Below are positions 1 through 4,406 of a stretch of 5,764 nucleotides of DNA, piece by piece. The stretch is from AC-52 sp044870295. Its GTDB lineage: Bacteria > Actinomycetota > UBA4738. The notes under the pieces are model-generated. The model was not told where the DNA came from and made no database searches. It saw nothing but the letters and a program-made list of their open reading frames with translations. The translations under genes and the position numbers were made by a program. Each line of letters starts with the position of its first letter. Position 1 is the stretch's first letter. The stretch is from the NCBI GenBank assembly GCA_044870295.1, contig JBIOYQ010000071.1, positions 1 to 5,764 on the forward strand. The letters run 5' to 3'.

Positions 1-138
1 CTTCGCGGCGTGGTGGTGTTCCTCCCGCTGGTCAGCACCACCGATGTGCTGTTCGCGGCGAAGTGGATCTTCCCGCTGGGTGCCGTGGTCGCCACCGTCG
101 GGAGCCTCTTCGCGATGCGCCGGTTCCTCGAGGTCTAG
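1..138 (+). CDS. ftsX: Cell division protein FtsX, C-terminal end (5' partial)
   Basis: The window opens inside a frame starting at base 1 that ends at a TAG (136-138) and gives the last 45 residues of a membrane protein. The visible part has a hydrophobic stretch with the segment PLVSTTDVLF, a final transmembrane helix (about residues 22-39 of the fragment) and the short basic tail RRFLEV. This matches the C-terminus of FtsX, the four-helix membrane subunit of the FtsEX complex, which couples ATP hydrolysis by FtsE to septal peptidoglycan hydrolases during division. Gene order supports the call: in many actinobacteria ftsE-ftsX lies directly upstream of smpB, and smpB starts at the next base here. 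Only the tail is visible, so the name rests on this short motif plus synteny. No frame damage is seen. Confidence 0.78.
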   Translation, partial: LRGVVVFLPLVSTTDVLFAAKWIFPLGAVVATVGSLFAMRRFLEV

Positions 139-672
139 GTGCAGGGCCGGCCCGGCCGGCGCGCCGACGGCGGCGGAGGGACCGAGCGTCCGGCGCGCGA
201 GGCGCTCCCCGGCGACCGGACCGTGGCCACGAATCGGCGGGCCAGGCACGACTACGCCATCGAGGAGACCTACGAGGCGGGCATGGTGCTCTCCGGCCCC
301 GAGGTCAAGTCCCTCCGCCAAGGCCGGGCCACCATCGCGGACGCCTACGCGCGGGTGGTCGGAGAAGAGGTGTGGATCGAGAACCTCCACATCCCTCCGT
401 ACGAGATGGCCGACACCCGGGCCTACCAGCCGACCCGACGGCGCAAGCTGCTCCTGCACCGGGAGGAGATCCAGCGGCTCGTGGGGAAGACCGCCGAGCG
501 CGGCCTGACCCTGGTACCGCTGCGGATCTACTTCACCCGTGGCAAGGCCAAGATGGAGCTCGGATTGGGCCGCGGCAGGCGGCGGTTCGAGAAGCGGGAT
601 GCCATCGCCGAGCGGGAACACCGGCGCGAGATGGAGCGCGGGCTGGCCGCCAGGCGACGGGGCGAGCGCTAG
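139..672 (+). CDS. smpB: SsrA-binding protein SmpB
   Basis: SmpB binds the tRNA-like domain of tmRNA, brings it to stalled ribosomes and mimics the missing codon-anticodon half during trans-translation in the cytoplasm. The 177-residue product carries the family hallmarks in order: ARHDY then IEETYEAG (residues 35-48), SGPEVKSLRQGRA (52-64), the ENLHIPPYE strand (81-89), TRRRKLLLHR (99-108), the IYFTRGKAKMELGLGRG segment (130-146), and a basic C-terminal tail from about 147 that would enter the mRNA channel. Two starts are possible. GTG at 139 abuts the ftsX stop and has GAGG at 130-133; GTG at 223 would give 149 residues but has no clear Shine-Dalgarno. I prefer 139 because the residues just before ATNRRARHDY look like the usual SmpB N-terminus. 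The first 20 or so residues are Gly/Arg-rich and may be dispensable. The gene is probably cotranscribed with ftsX, and its RNA partner ssrA lies 377 bases downstream. Confidence 0.95.
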   Translation: MQGRPGRRADGGGGTERPAREALPGDRTVATNRRARHDYAIEETYEAGMVLSGPEVKSLRQGRATIADAYARVVGEEVWIENLHIPPYEMADTRAYQPTRRRKLLLHREEIQRLVGKTAERGLTLVPLRIYFTRGKAKMELGLGRGRRRFEKRDAIAEREHRREMERGLAARRRGER

Positions 673-730
673 CCGAGCCCGGCTCCTGCGGCGAGGGCGA
701 CTCGTTCCTTCGGCCTAGCTCCACAGCGAA

Positions 731-754
731 CGACGGCTGGACCAAGAGCCGTTG
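731..754 (+). terminator. Possible hairpin terminator after smpB
   Basis: An 8-bp stem (731-738 with 747-754, one G-U pair) closes an 8-nt loop about 60 bases after the smpB stop. No U-run follows, so this would be a U-less terminator of the kind proposed in high-GC bacteria, or only an RNA structure. It is the best hairpin I found between smpB and the next small ORF. Confidence 0.3.
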
Positions 755-821
755 ACGACCTGACCAAAGGGGGATTCATCGCTCGCAGAGCCCGCCGATA
801 CTCAAAACAAGGTGATGTGAG

Positions 822-962
822 ATGCGAAGGATCAGGGTCGAGAACAAGCCGAGGCGCCCCCGGGACGACCGGACCCCGATCCTGCCGCTGGACCCCCGGG
901 ACCCCGAGGTCATCCGGGCGAAGCGCTCCGTGAGTTCCTCCCTTCGCGACAAGCGCCTCTAG
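822..962 (+). CDS. Small hypothetical protein, 46 aa
   Basis: An ATG ORF of 46 codons ends at TAG 960-962. It is preceded by AAGGTGATG (809-817), a good Shine-Dalgarno about 5 nt before the start, and a GATACT at 797-802 could be a -10 box. The product is strongly charged, with an Arg-rich start (MRRIRVENKPRRPRDDR), a central block LPLDPRDPEVIRAKR (residues 21-35) and a basic tail SSSLRDKRL. It has no signal peptide, membrane helix or cysteine. Pro-Leu-Asp-Pro-Arg-Asp-Pro followed by IRAK looks like a conserved short motif rather than random high-GC translation, but I do not recognise a named family and assign no function. Its place between smpB and ssrA invites a translation-related guess, which is only inference. 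It could still be a chance ORF. Confidence 0.55.
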   Translation: MRRIRVENKPRRPRDDRTPILPLDPRDPEVIRAKRSVSSSLRDKRL

Positions 963-1025
963 GCGTCCGCCGTCCTCGCCCCGACCTCCGCCGTCGTCAT
1001 CGTCGCTGCTCACGAGGCGTGCTCG

Positions 1026-1031
1026 TATACT
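1026..1031 (+). promoter_or_regulatory. Probable -10 box of the ssrA promoter
   Basis: TATACT matches the sigma-70-type -10 consensus at five of six positions in otherwise GC-rich DNA. It lies 18 nt before the mature tmRNA 5' end at 1050, so transcription would start near 1038 and leave a short leader for RNase P to remove. No convincing TTGACA-like -35 box is visible around 1003-1008. Confidence 0.5.
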
Positions 1032-1049
1032 CGACGTACAACTCGATAT

Positions 1050-1403
1050 GGGGGTGAATCGGCTTCGACTCGGGTGGTTACCACCTGGGAGAAGCGGGCC
1101 GAGGTCTCCGGATGCCTCGTTAAAAGCCGGAACAGAAACAACTGCCAACTCTGAGCTGGCACTCGCTGCCTAGGACCTAGGTGGCCGTCCGCCGCGGAAC
1201 GCCTGCGTCCGCGGGTCGGGCGTCGCGAGCAGGCTCACGGCGGCGGCTCCGCCTGGTGGCCGCGGCCGGACACCGAAGCCGGGCTGGCCGAGGGGTCCTC
1301 CGCCGGTGGGAGCCCCAAGGTGAGACACGACCCGCCGGCTACGCCCGTAGAAGACCCAGATGGTCGCCCGAGGACGCGGGTTCGAATCCCGCCACCTCCA
1401 CCA
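1050..1403 (+). ncRNA. ssrA: Transfer-messenger RNA (tmRNA)
   Basis: This is a complete one-piece tmRNA of 354 nt. The 5' end GGGGGTG (1050-1056) pairs with CACCTCC (1393-1399) to form a 7-bp acceptor stem whose third pair is G-U, the alanyl-tRNA synthetase identity element. Discriminator A1400 and an encoded CCA (1401-1403) follow. The T-arm is GCGGG-TTCGAAT-CCCGC (1376-1392). Pseudoknot PK1 can be drawn directly: GGAGA 1088-1092 with TCTCC 1105-1109, and CGAGG 1100-1104 with CCTCG 1115-1119. A GGTGG/CCACC hairpin (1073-1085) precedes it. The open tag frame begins at GCC 1144 and ends at TAG 1171-1173. Charged with alanine, the RNA enters stalled ribosomes with SmpB (encoded upstream), acts as tRNA then mRNA, and marks the nascent chain for ClpXP-type proteases. 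The 3' end lies only 16 bases from the end of a convergent gene. Confidence 0.96.
1144..1173 (+). other. ssrA: tmRNA tag-peptide reading frame
   Basis: From resume codon GCC (1144-1146) the frame reads ANSELALAA and stops at TAG (1171-1173). With the uncoded alanine carried by the tmRNA, the degradation tag would be AANSELALAA. The final ALAA is the classical signal read by ClpX and related proteases. The encoded tag is 9 residues, shorter than the 10 of E. coli and the 12 or so typical of Streptomyces-type tags. The A-rich stretch before GCC (1131-1143) is usual for the resume site. The exact resume codon is inferred by analogy. Confidence 0.88.
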
Positions 1404-1419
1404 ACGCCCAGCCACTCCT

Positions 1420-1872
1420 TCACCGCCGGGGAGTCATGTAATCCTGGAACCACTCCATGAACTGGGCCCACGCCCGCTGCTGCCACCGGCCGGCCATGGC
1501 CGGTGGGAGCAGGTCGAGGCCGCGGTGCTCCAAGGTGACCTTGGTGCCGCCCGGCACGGAACGAAACGTCACCTCGATCTCGGTCCGCGGTTGCGGTGGA
1601 AGGTCGAACGCACGATAGGAGATCGTGAGCCGCCTCCCCGGCTCCCATGCCGTCACTCGTCCGAGCTCGAACCCTTCTCCCGTCTGCTCGTCCCAAACCT
1701 CGATCCACCGGCCACCCACACCGGGCTCGAACCGGATGCCGACGGCTCGCGCCGGATCGTTCCAGCTGTACGCCCCGCCCCGGTACCAGGAGCCGATCTC
1801 CTCGGTGAAGACGCGGAACGCCGTGTCGGGATCCACACGGACCTCGACGGTTCGGACGACGCTGGGACTCAG
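1420..1872 (-). CDS. SRPBCC / AHSA1-family domain protein
   Basis: The product is a single helix-grip domain of about 150 residues, the usual length for the AHSA1 branch of the SRPBCC (START-like) superfamily. These proteins bind hydrophobic ligands or act as small cytoplasmic accessory proteins. Numbered from the CTG start: first strand VVRTVEVRVDP (5-15), helix TAFRVFTEEIGSWY (17-30), strands GGRWIEVW (53-60) and FELGRVTAWEPGRRL (68-82), then EIEVTFRSVPGGTKVTLEHRG (98-118) and a long C-terminal helix (128-146). No ATG, GTG or TTG sits at the right place. GTG 1956 would overlap the upstream ArsR gene by 88 bases, and GTG 1836 would cut off the first strand. CTG 1870-1872 overlaps the ArsR TGA and has GGAAGAGG (1885-1878) 5 nt upstream, so I chose it. 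Coupling to an ArsR regulator is a common arrangement for this family. The ligand is unknown. Confidence 0.85.
   Translation of the reverse strand: MSPSVVRTVEVRVDPDTAFRVFTEEIGSWYRGGAYSWNDPARAVGIRFEPGVGGRWIEVWDEQTGEGFELGRVTAWEPGRRLTISYRAFDLPPQPRTEIEVTFRSVPGGTKVTLEHRGLDLLPPAMAGRWQQRAWAQFMEWFQDYMTPRR
1477..1512. repeat. Strong inverted repeat inside the SRPBCC gene, downstream of ssrA
   Basis: CCACCGGCC (1483-1491) and GGCCGGTGG (1498-1506) form a perfect 9-bp stem with a 6-nt loop. After one G-G mismatch, five more pairs (1477-1481 with 1508-1512) extend it, giving 14 pairs in 36 nt. It lies 74 nt beyond the tmRNA 3' end on the plus strand and within the codons for LLPPAMAGRWQQ on the minus strand. 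No U-run follows in either direction. It could stop plus-strand read-through from ssrA, act on the minus-strand mRNA, or be a by-product of GC-rich coding. Confidence 0.6.
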
Positions 1873-2204
1873 GAGGACCTCTTCCGGCTTCGCTCCGCAT
1901 GTGCCTTGAACGAGCCGAGCTGCTCGCCCCAGAACGCGTGCACCTGATCCAGCCACGACTGGAGGGCCACGAACGGCTCCGGTCGGAGGCGATAGATCCG
2001 GACGCGTGCGTCCTCGTCTCCGGACGCTGCCTCGACCAACCCGTTCGCCCGAAGCACCCGGAGGTGCCGGCTGAGGGCCGGTCCGCTCACCCCGGTGGCA
2101 GACGCCAACTCACTCGGGCGGCGAGGGCCCTTCGTGAGGAGGTACACGACCTTCCGCCGCGTTGGGTCGGCCAGGGCAGAGAGAGTGTCGTCCAAGTCAT
2201 TCAC
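1869..2204 (-). CDS. ArsR-family helix-turn-helix repressor
   Basis: A 111-residue protein of the usual ArsR/SmtB size. It opens with LSALADPTRRKVVYLL (8-23), a hallmark of the family, followed by a winged helix-turn-helix: PSELASATGVSGPALSRHLRVLRANGLVE (30-58), with the recognition helix around 40-51 and the wing ARVRIYRL near 67-74. There is no cysteine anywhere, and the metal-binding ELCVCDL-type motif is absent, so it is unlikely to sense arsenic or heavy metals through thiols. It belongs with the SdpR-like members often paired with SRPBCC proteins. The start is GTG (2202-2204); the Shine-Dalgarno is poor, so a short or missing leader is possible. Its stop overlaps the start of the SRPBCC gene, and it diverges from the VOC gene. 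By family precedent it should repress both its own operon and that neighbour from the shared intergenic region. The signal is not known. Confidence 0.93.
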   Translation of the reverse strand: MNDLDDTLSALADPTRRKVVYLLTKGPRRPSELASATGVSGPALSRHLRVLRANGLVEAASGDEDARVRIYRLRPEPFVALQSWLDQVHAFWGEQLGSFKAHAERSRKRSS

Positions 2205-2256
2205 GTTGAGCGAAATCTTTCACCCAAGGGCGATCTATCGTCAACCCGGTCCAAGT

Positions 2257-2285
2257 TTGACAGATGTTTAACGAACACGTTAACT
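2257..2285 (+). promoter_or_regulatory. Sigma-70-type promoter for the VOC gene
   Basis: A perfect TTGACA (2257-2262) is followed by a 17-bp spacer and TTAACT (2280-2285), a weak -10 matching at three of six positions. Transcription would begin near 2292, leaving a leader of about 27 nt before the VOC start. A minus-strand TTGACG (2244-2239) could serve the arsR direction, but its -10 (AAAGAT-like) is poor. Confidence 0.55.
2268..2283. promoter_or_regulatory. Inverted repeat, probable ArsR operator
   Basis: TTAACG (2268-2273), a 4-nt spacer AACA and CGTTAA (2278-2283) form a perfect 6-4-6 inverted repeat. It covers the spacer and overlaps the -10 of the VOC promoter, where a bound dimer would block RNA polymerase. 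It is AT-rich against the GC-rich surroundings, as ArsR sites often are. Its use by the adjacent ArsR protein is inference. Confidence 0.5.
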
Positions 2286-2286
2286 A

Positions 2287-2306
2287 TTCACGCGAACGCG
2301 AGTGAA
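2287..2306. promoter_or_regulatory. Second, imperfect inverted repeat in the VOC leader
   Basis: TTCAC (2287-2291) and GTGAA (2302-2306) are inverted around a CG-rich core in which C2293/G2300 and G2294/C2299 also pair. It sits near the expected transcription start and touches the ribosome binding site. It may be a second regulator half-site or a small leader hairpin, or chance. Confidence 0.25.
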
Positions 2307-2311
2307 AGGAG
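2305..2311 (+). promoter_or_regulatory. Ribosome binding site of the VOC gene
   Basis: AAAGGAG lies 7 nt before ATG 2319. It is the strongest Shine-Dalgarno in the window and fixes the start of the VOC protein, although the same frame is open much further upstream, to base 1899. Confidence 0.85.
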
Positions 2312-2318
2312 ACGGGTC

Positions 2319-2762
2319 ATGGCGAAGCCTCTGCCGGCGGGAATGCCCCGCGTCATCCCGATGATGGCGTACGAGGACGTCAGCGCCGCCCTGGACTGGC
2401 TGACCCGGGCCTTCGGGTTCCGAGAGCGGGAGGGGAGCCGTTACACCGAGCAGGATGGGCGGATCACTCACGTTGAGATGGAGATCGAGGATGGGGTGAT
2501 CATGCTGGCGAACCCGACCCCGGACTACCAGAGTCCCAAGCACCATGCCGAAACCTGCGAGCAAGCGCGGAAGTGGTCGGCCGTCCCTTACGTGATCGAT
2601 GGCCTCCACGTCTTCGTCGACGACGTCGACGGGCACCACCGGCGGGCCGAGGCGGCTGGGGCGGAGGTCCTCGCGGAGCCTCAGGACCAGGACTACGGGG
2701 AGCGTGTCTACCGGGTCGCCGACCTGGAAGGGCACCGCTGGATGTTCGCGGAACGGCTCTGA
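2319..2762 (+). CDS. VOC-superfamily protein (glyoxalase/bleomycin-resistance fold)
   Basis: A 147-residue cytoplasmic protein with two beta-alpha-beta-beta-beta modules, the vicinal-oxygen-chelate fold. Module 1 runs from VIPMMAYEDVSAALDWLTRAFGFRE (12-36) through ITHVEMEIEDGVIMLANP (49-66). Module 2 begins at GLHVFVDDVDGHHRRAEAAGAEVL (95-118) and ends with QDYGERVYRVADLEGHRWMFAERL (124-147). The closing pattern D-Y-G-x-R-x-Y, x-D-x-x-G-H-x-W resembles PhnB-like and bleomycin-resistance-like members. Possible metal ligands are His51 and Glu145, but no substrate can be deduced: the fold covers glyoxalases, dioxygenases, fosfomycin-resistance enzymes and drug-binding proteins. The ATG follows a strong ribosome binding site and a promoter carrying an inverted repeat, and the gene diverges from arsR, so repression by that ArsR protein is likely. 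VOC and SRPBCC genes are often grouped around such regulators in soil actinobacteria. Confidence 0.9.
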   Translation: MAKPLPAGMPRVIPMMAYEDVSAALDWLTRAFGFREREGSRYTEQDGRITHVEMEIEDGVIMLANPTPDYQSPKHHAETCEQARKWSAVPYVIDGLHVFVDDVDGHHRRAEAAGAEVLAEPQDQDYGERVYRVADLEGHRWMFAERL

Positions 2763-2825
2763 GCAAGCCGAGCGCGACTCCCTCAACAGGGCGTACGGGG
2801 ATGCCGATCACCCAAGCGAGTCCCC

Positions 2826-3185
2826 ATGAGCGCCATCCTGGTGATCGACGACGATCCAACTGCCCTGAAGTTGCTGCAGCTTGCCCTAGGCCGTCAGGGC
2901 CACGACGTCGACGTGGCGAGGGGCATGGCCGAAGGGAAGACGGCCTGCCAGTCCGGTGGCTACGACCTGCTGATCCTTGACGTCTTCCTCCCCGATGGGA
3001 GCGGTCTGGATCTGCTCCGGCACCTTCGCGGCGAGCTCGGATCCACCCTCCCCGTCCTCCTGCTGACGGGCCAACGACAGCCCGGATTCCACAGCCGGGC
3101 CGAGGCGGCCGGTGCGTCGGGATACATCACGAAGCCGTTCAACCTCGTCGATCTGCTGGCCGAGGTCGATCGCCTCACCGGGTGA
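2826..3185 (+). CDS. Stand-alone response-regulator receiver (CheY-like) protein
   Basis: A 119-residue protein that is a receiver domain and nothing more. It starts ILVIDDDP with the acidic pocket at Asp8-Asp10. The phosphoacceptor is Asp52 in LLILDVFLPDGSG, the switch threonine is Thr81 in LLLTG, and Tyr100 and Lys103-Pro104 lie in GYITKPF, so all residues needed for phosphorylation are intact. No DNA-binding or enzymatic output domain follows; the frame stops right after the last helix. It should work by protein contact, as CheY or Spo0F do. No histidine kinase is present in the window. The gene lies 63 bases after the VOC gene with no clear terminator between, and 6 bases before the HEAT-repeat gene, so it is most likely cotranscribed with the HEAT and GT2 genes. 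The ribosome binding site is weak (AGCGAG at 2815-2820). Confidence 0.95.
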   Translation: MSAILVIDDDPTALKLLQLALGRQGHDVDVARGMAEGKTACQSGGYDLLILDVFLPDGSGLDLLRHLRGELGSTLPVLLLTGQRQPGFHSRAEAAGASGYITKPFNLVDLLAEVDRLTG

Positions 3186-3191
3186 GCCTCC

Positions 3192-4406
3192 ATGTGGCGG
3201 CGGCACGGCGATCTCGCGTACACGGTGCTGGTGTTCGTCGTCTTCTGCGTGGAAGTCGTGGCGCTCGGACTCCTGACGGTCGTGTTCGCGGGCCGGCTCT
3301 TCAGCCTCCTGCCGTATTCCGATGTGGCGGCGACCCTGGTCGGGGTGGTGGTCGCGACCGCGCTGGCCCTGAGCGTGCTCACGGGCTACGTCCTGGTCTT
3401 TCACGCGATCACTCGGACGCGGGAGGAGCAGCGAGCGCTCCGAGTCGAATCTTGGACGGTTCAGTGGATCGACTCCGTGCTGGGCGACGCTCCGTTCCCA
3501 CCGCCGACCGACGAGGCGATCGAGGCAGGCGTCAGCCTTCGGCACCTCATGTCCGGTGACGCGGGACGAGCGGTGGCGGAAGGACTCTGGCGAACCGGTG
3601 CCGCGGCCGAGCTGTTGAGGAAGCTGCAGTCGTCGCGGATGACGGACCGCATGGAGGCGCTGGACGGGCTGGCCAAGGCCCGCCTGCCCACGGTGTTGCC
3701 ATCGGTGGTCCGGCACATGACCAGCTCGGAGCCGGTGGTCCGGCTCATGGCGGCCCGCGCCGCCGCCAGGACCCTCTCGGAATGGAGCGGGGCAGGGCGC
3801 GACGATGCCATTCAGTCGTTCGCCGAGGCCCTGCCCCAGGCCGATCTGCCGACCGGAGCGATGAGCGAGACCCTGCTCCTGGCCGAAGACGGCGCCGCGG
3901 GCATCGCGGCCCGCCTCCTCACCAACGAGCAGTCCCCCCCTCGAGTCCTCCGGGCGACCTTGGATGCGGTGGGCCGGCTGGGGCTCGCCGAGTTCGCGTA
4001 TGAGGCTGCCGTCTGGATCAACCACGAGGATCCCGAGGTCCGGTCCGCATCCCTCCGGGCCCTGGGGAAGCTCGGCCGCGTTCCCATGCGGGCGCGCGAC
4101 GCCGTCGTGATCGCGTTGATGGACGACACGGAGTTCGTTCGGGTCCAGGCCGCGCGCGCGGCGGCGTTCGTGCCGGCCCGGATCGCCGTCACGGCGCTGC
4201 ACCAGTCGCTGGGGGATCGGTCCTGGTGGGTACGGCGGGCCGCTGCGGAATCGCTGCTGCACCGGGGACGGTGGGGTATCGCGGTGCTGCGGAAGGCCGC
4301 CCGCGCACACCGCGACCGCTTCGCCCGTGACATGGCCGCCCAGGTGCTCCTCGACGCGGGCCTGGTCGACTTCACCGACGTGCCGCACCTCCGGGCCACG
4401 GCATGA
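3192..4406 (+). CDS. Membrane-anchored HEAT-repeat protein
   Basis: A 404-residue protein with two predicted N-terminal membrane helices (about 10-33 and 45-71) followed by a long helical domain. The charges (MWRRH before helix 1, TRTREEQRALR after helix 2) put both the N-terminus and the large domain in the cytoplasm. From about 150 to 392 there are PBS-lyase-type HEAT repeats with the D-x-x-x-x-V-R-x-x-A pattern: MEALDGLAKARLP with EPVVRLMAARAAARTL (154-195), then VLRATLDAVGRLG, DPEVRSASLRALGKLG (280-295), TEFVRVQAARAAA (313-325), SWWVRRAAAESLL (344-356) and DRFARDMAAQVLL (375-387). Such repeats form curved scaffolds for protein binding; no enzyme motif is visible. It starts 6 nt after the receiver gene, with GGTGAG (3181-3186) as ribosome binding site, and its stop overlaps the glycosyltransferase start (ATGA). 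It is probably a membrane partner of that enzyme, possibly linking it to the receiver; this role is inferred. Confidence 0.92.
   Translation: MWRRHGDLAYTVLVFVVFCVEVVALGLLTVVFAGRLFSLLPYSDVAATLVGVVVATALALSVLTGYVLVFHAITRTREEQRALRVESWTVQWIDSVLGDAPFPPPTDEAIEAGVSLRHLMSGDAGRAVAEGLWRTGAAAELLRKLQSSRMTDRMEALDGLAKARLPTVLPSVVRHMTSSEPVVRLMAARAAARTLSEWSGAGRDDAIQSFAEALPQADLPTGAMSETLLLAEDGAAGIAARLLTNEQSPPRVLRATLDAVGRLGLAEFAYEAAVWINHEDPEVRSASLRALGKLGRVPMRARDAVVIALMDDTEFVRVQAARAAAFVPARIAVTALHQSLGDRSWWVRRAAAESLLHRGRWGIAVLRKAARAHRDRFARDMAAQVLLDAGLVDFTDVPHLRATA

Noticed and set aside
63..755. Plus-strand frames in other phases across ftsX and smpB.
   Set aside because: They give Arg/Gly/Pro-rich translations in the wrong phase of a clear SmpB gene.
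1376..1403. The ssrA 3' end as an integrated-element attachment site.
   Set aside because: tmRNA genes are common integration targets, but no repeat of the 3' end, integrase or phage-like gene occurs in the window.
1414..1434. Weak hairpin ACTCC...GGAGT between the ssrA end and the SRPBCC stop as a bidirectional terminator.
   Set aside because: It has only five Watson-Crick pairs plus two G-U pairs, and no U-run on either side.
1181..1441. Open frames across the tmRNA gene on both strands.
   Set aside because: The stretch is fully explained by tmRNA secondary structure, so coding is not expected.
1899..2318. Upstream extension of the VOC frame to an ATG at 1899.
   Set aside because: It is antisense to the arsR gene, has no family similarity, and the VOC start at 2319 has a strong ribosome binding site and promoter.
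2779..2791. CCCT-CAAC-AGGG as a terminator between the VOC and receiver genes.
   Set aside because: A four-pair stem without a U-run is expected by chance, so read-through from the VOC gene cannot be excluded.
2886..4388. Minus-strand open frame of about 500 codons opposite the receiver and HEAT genes.
   Set aside because: It lies antisense to two genes with clear domain content, its translation is low-complexity (Arg, Gly, His, Gln-rich) without recognisable motifs, and long antisense frames are expected at this GC content.
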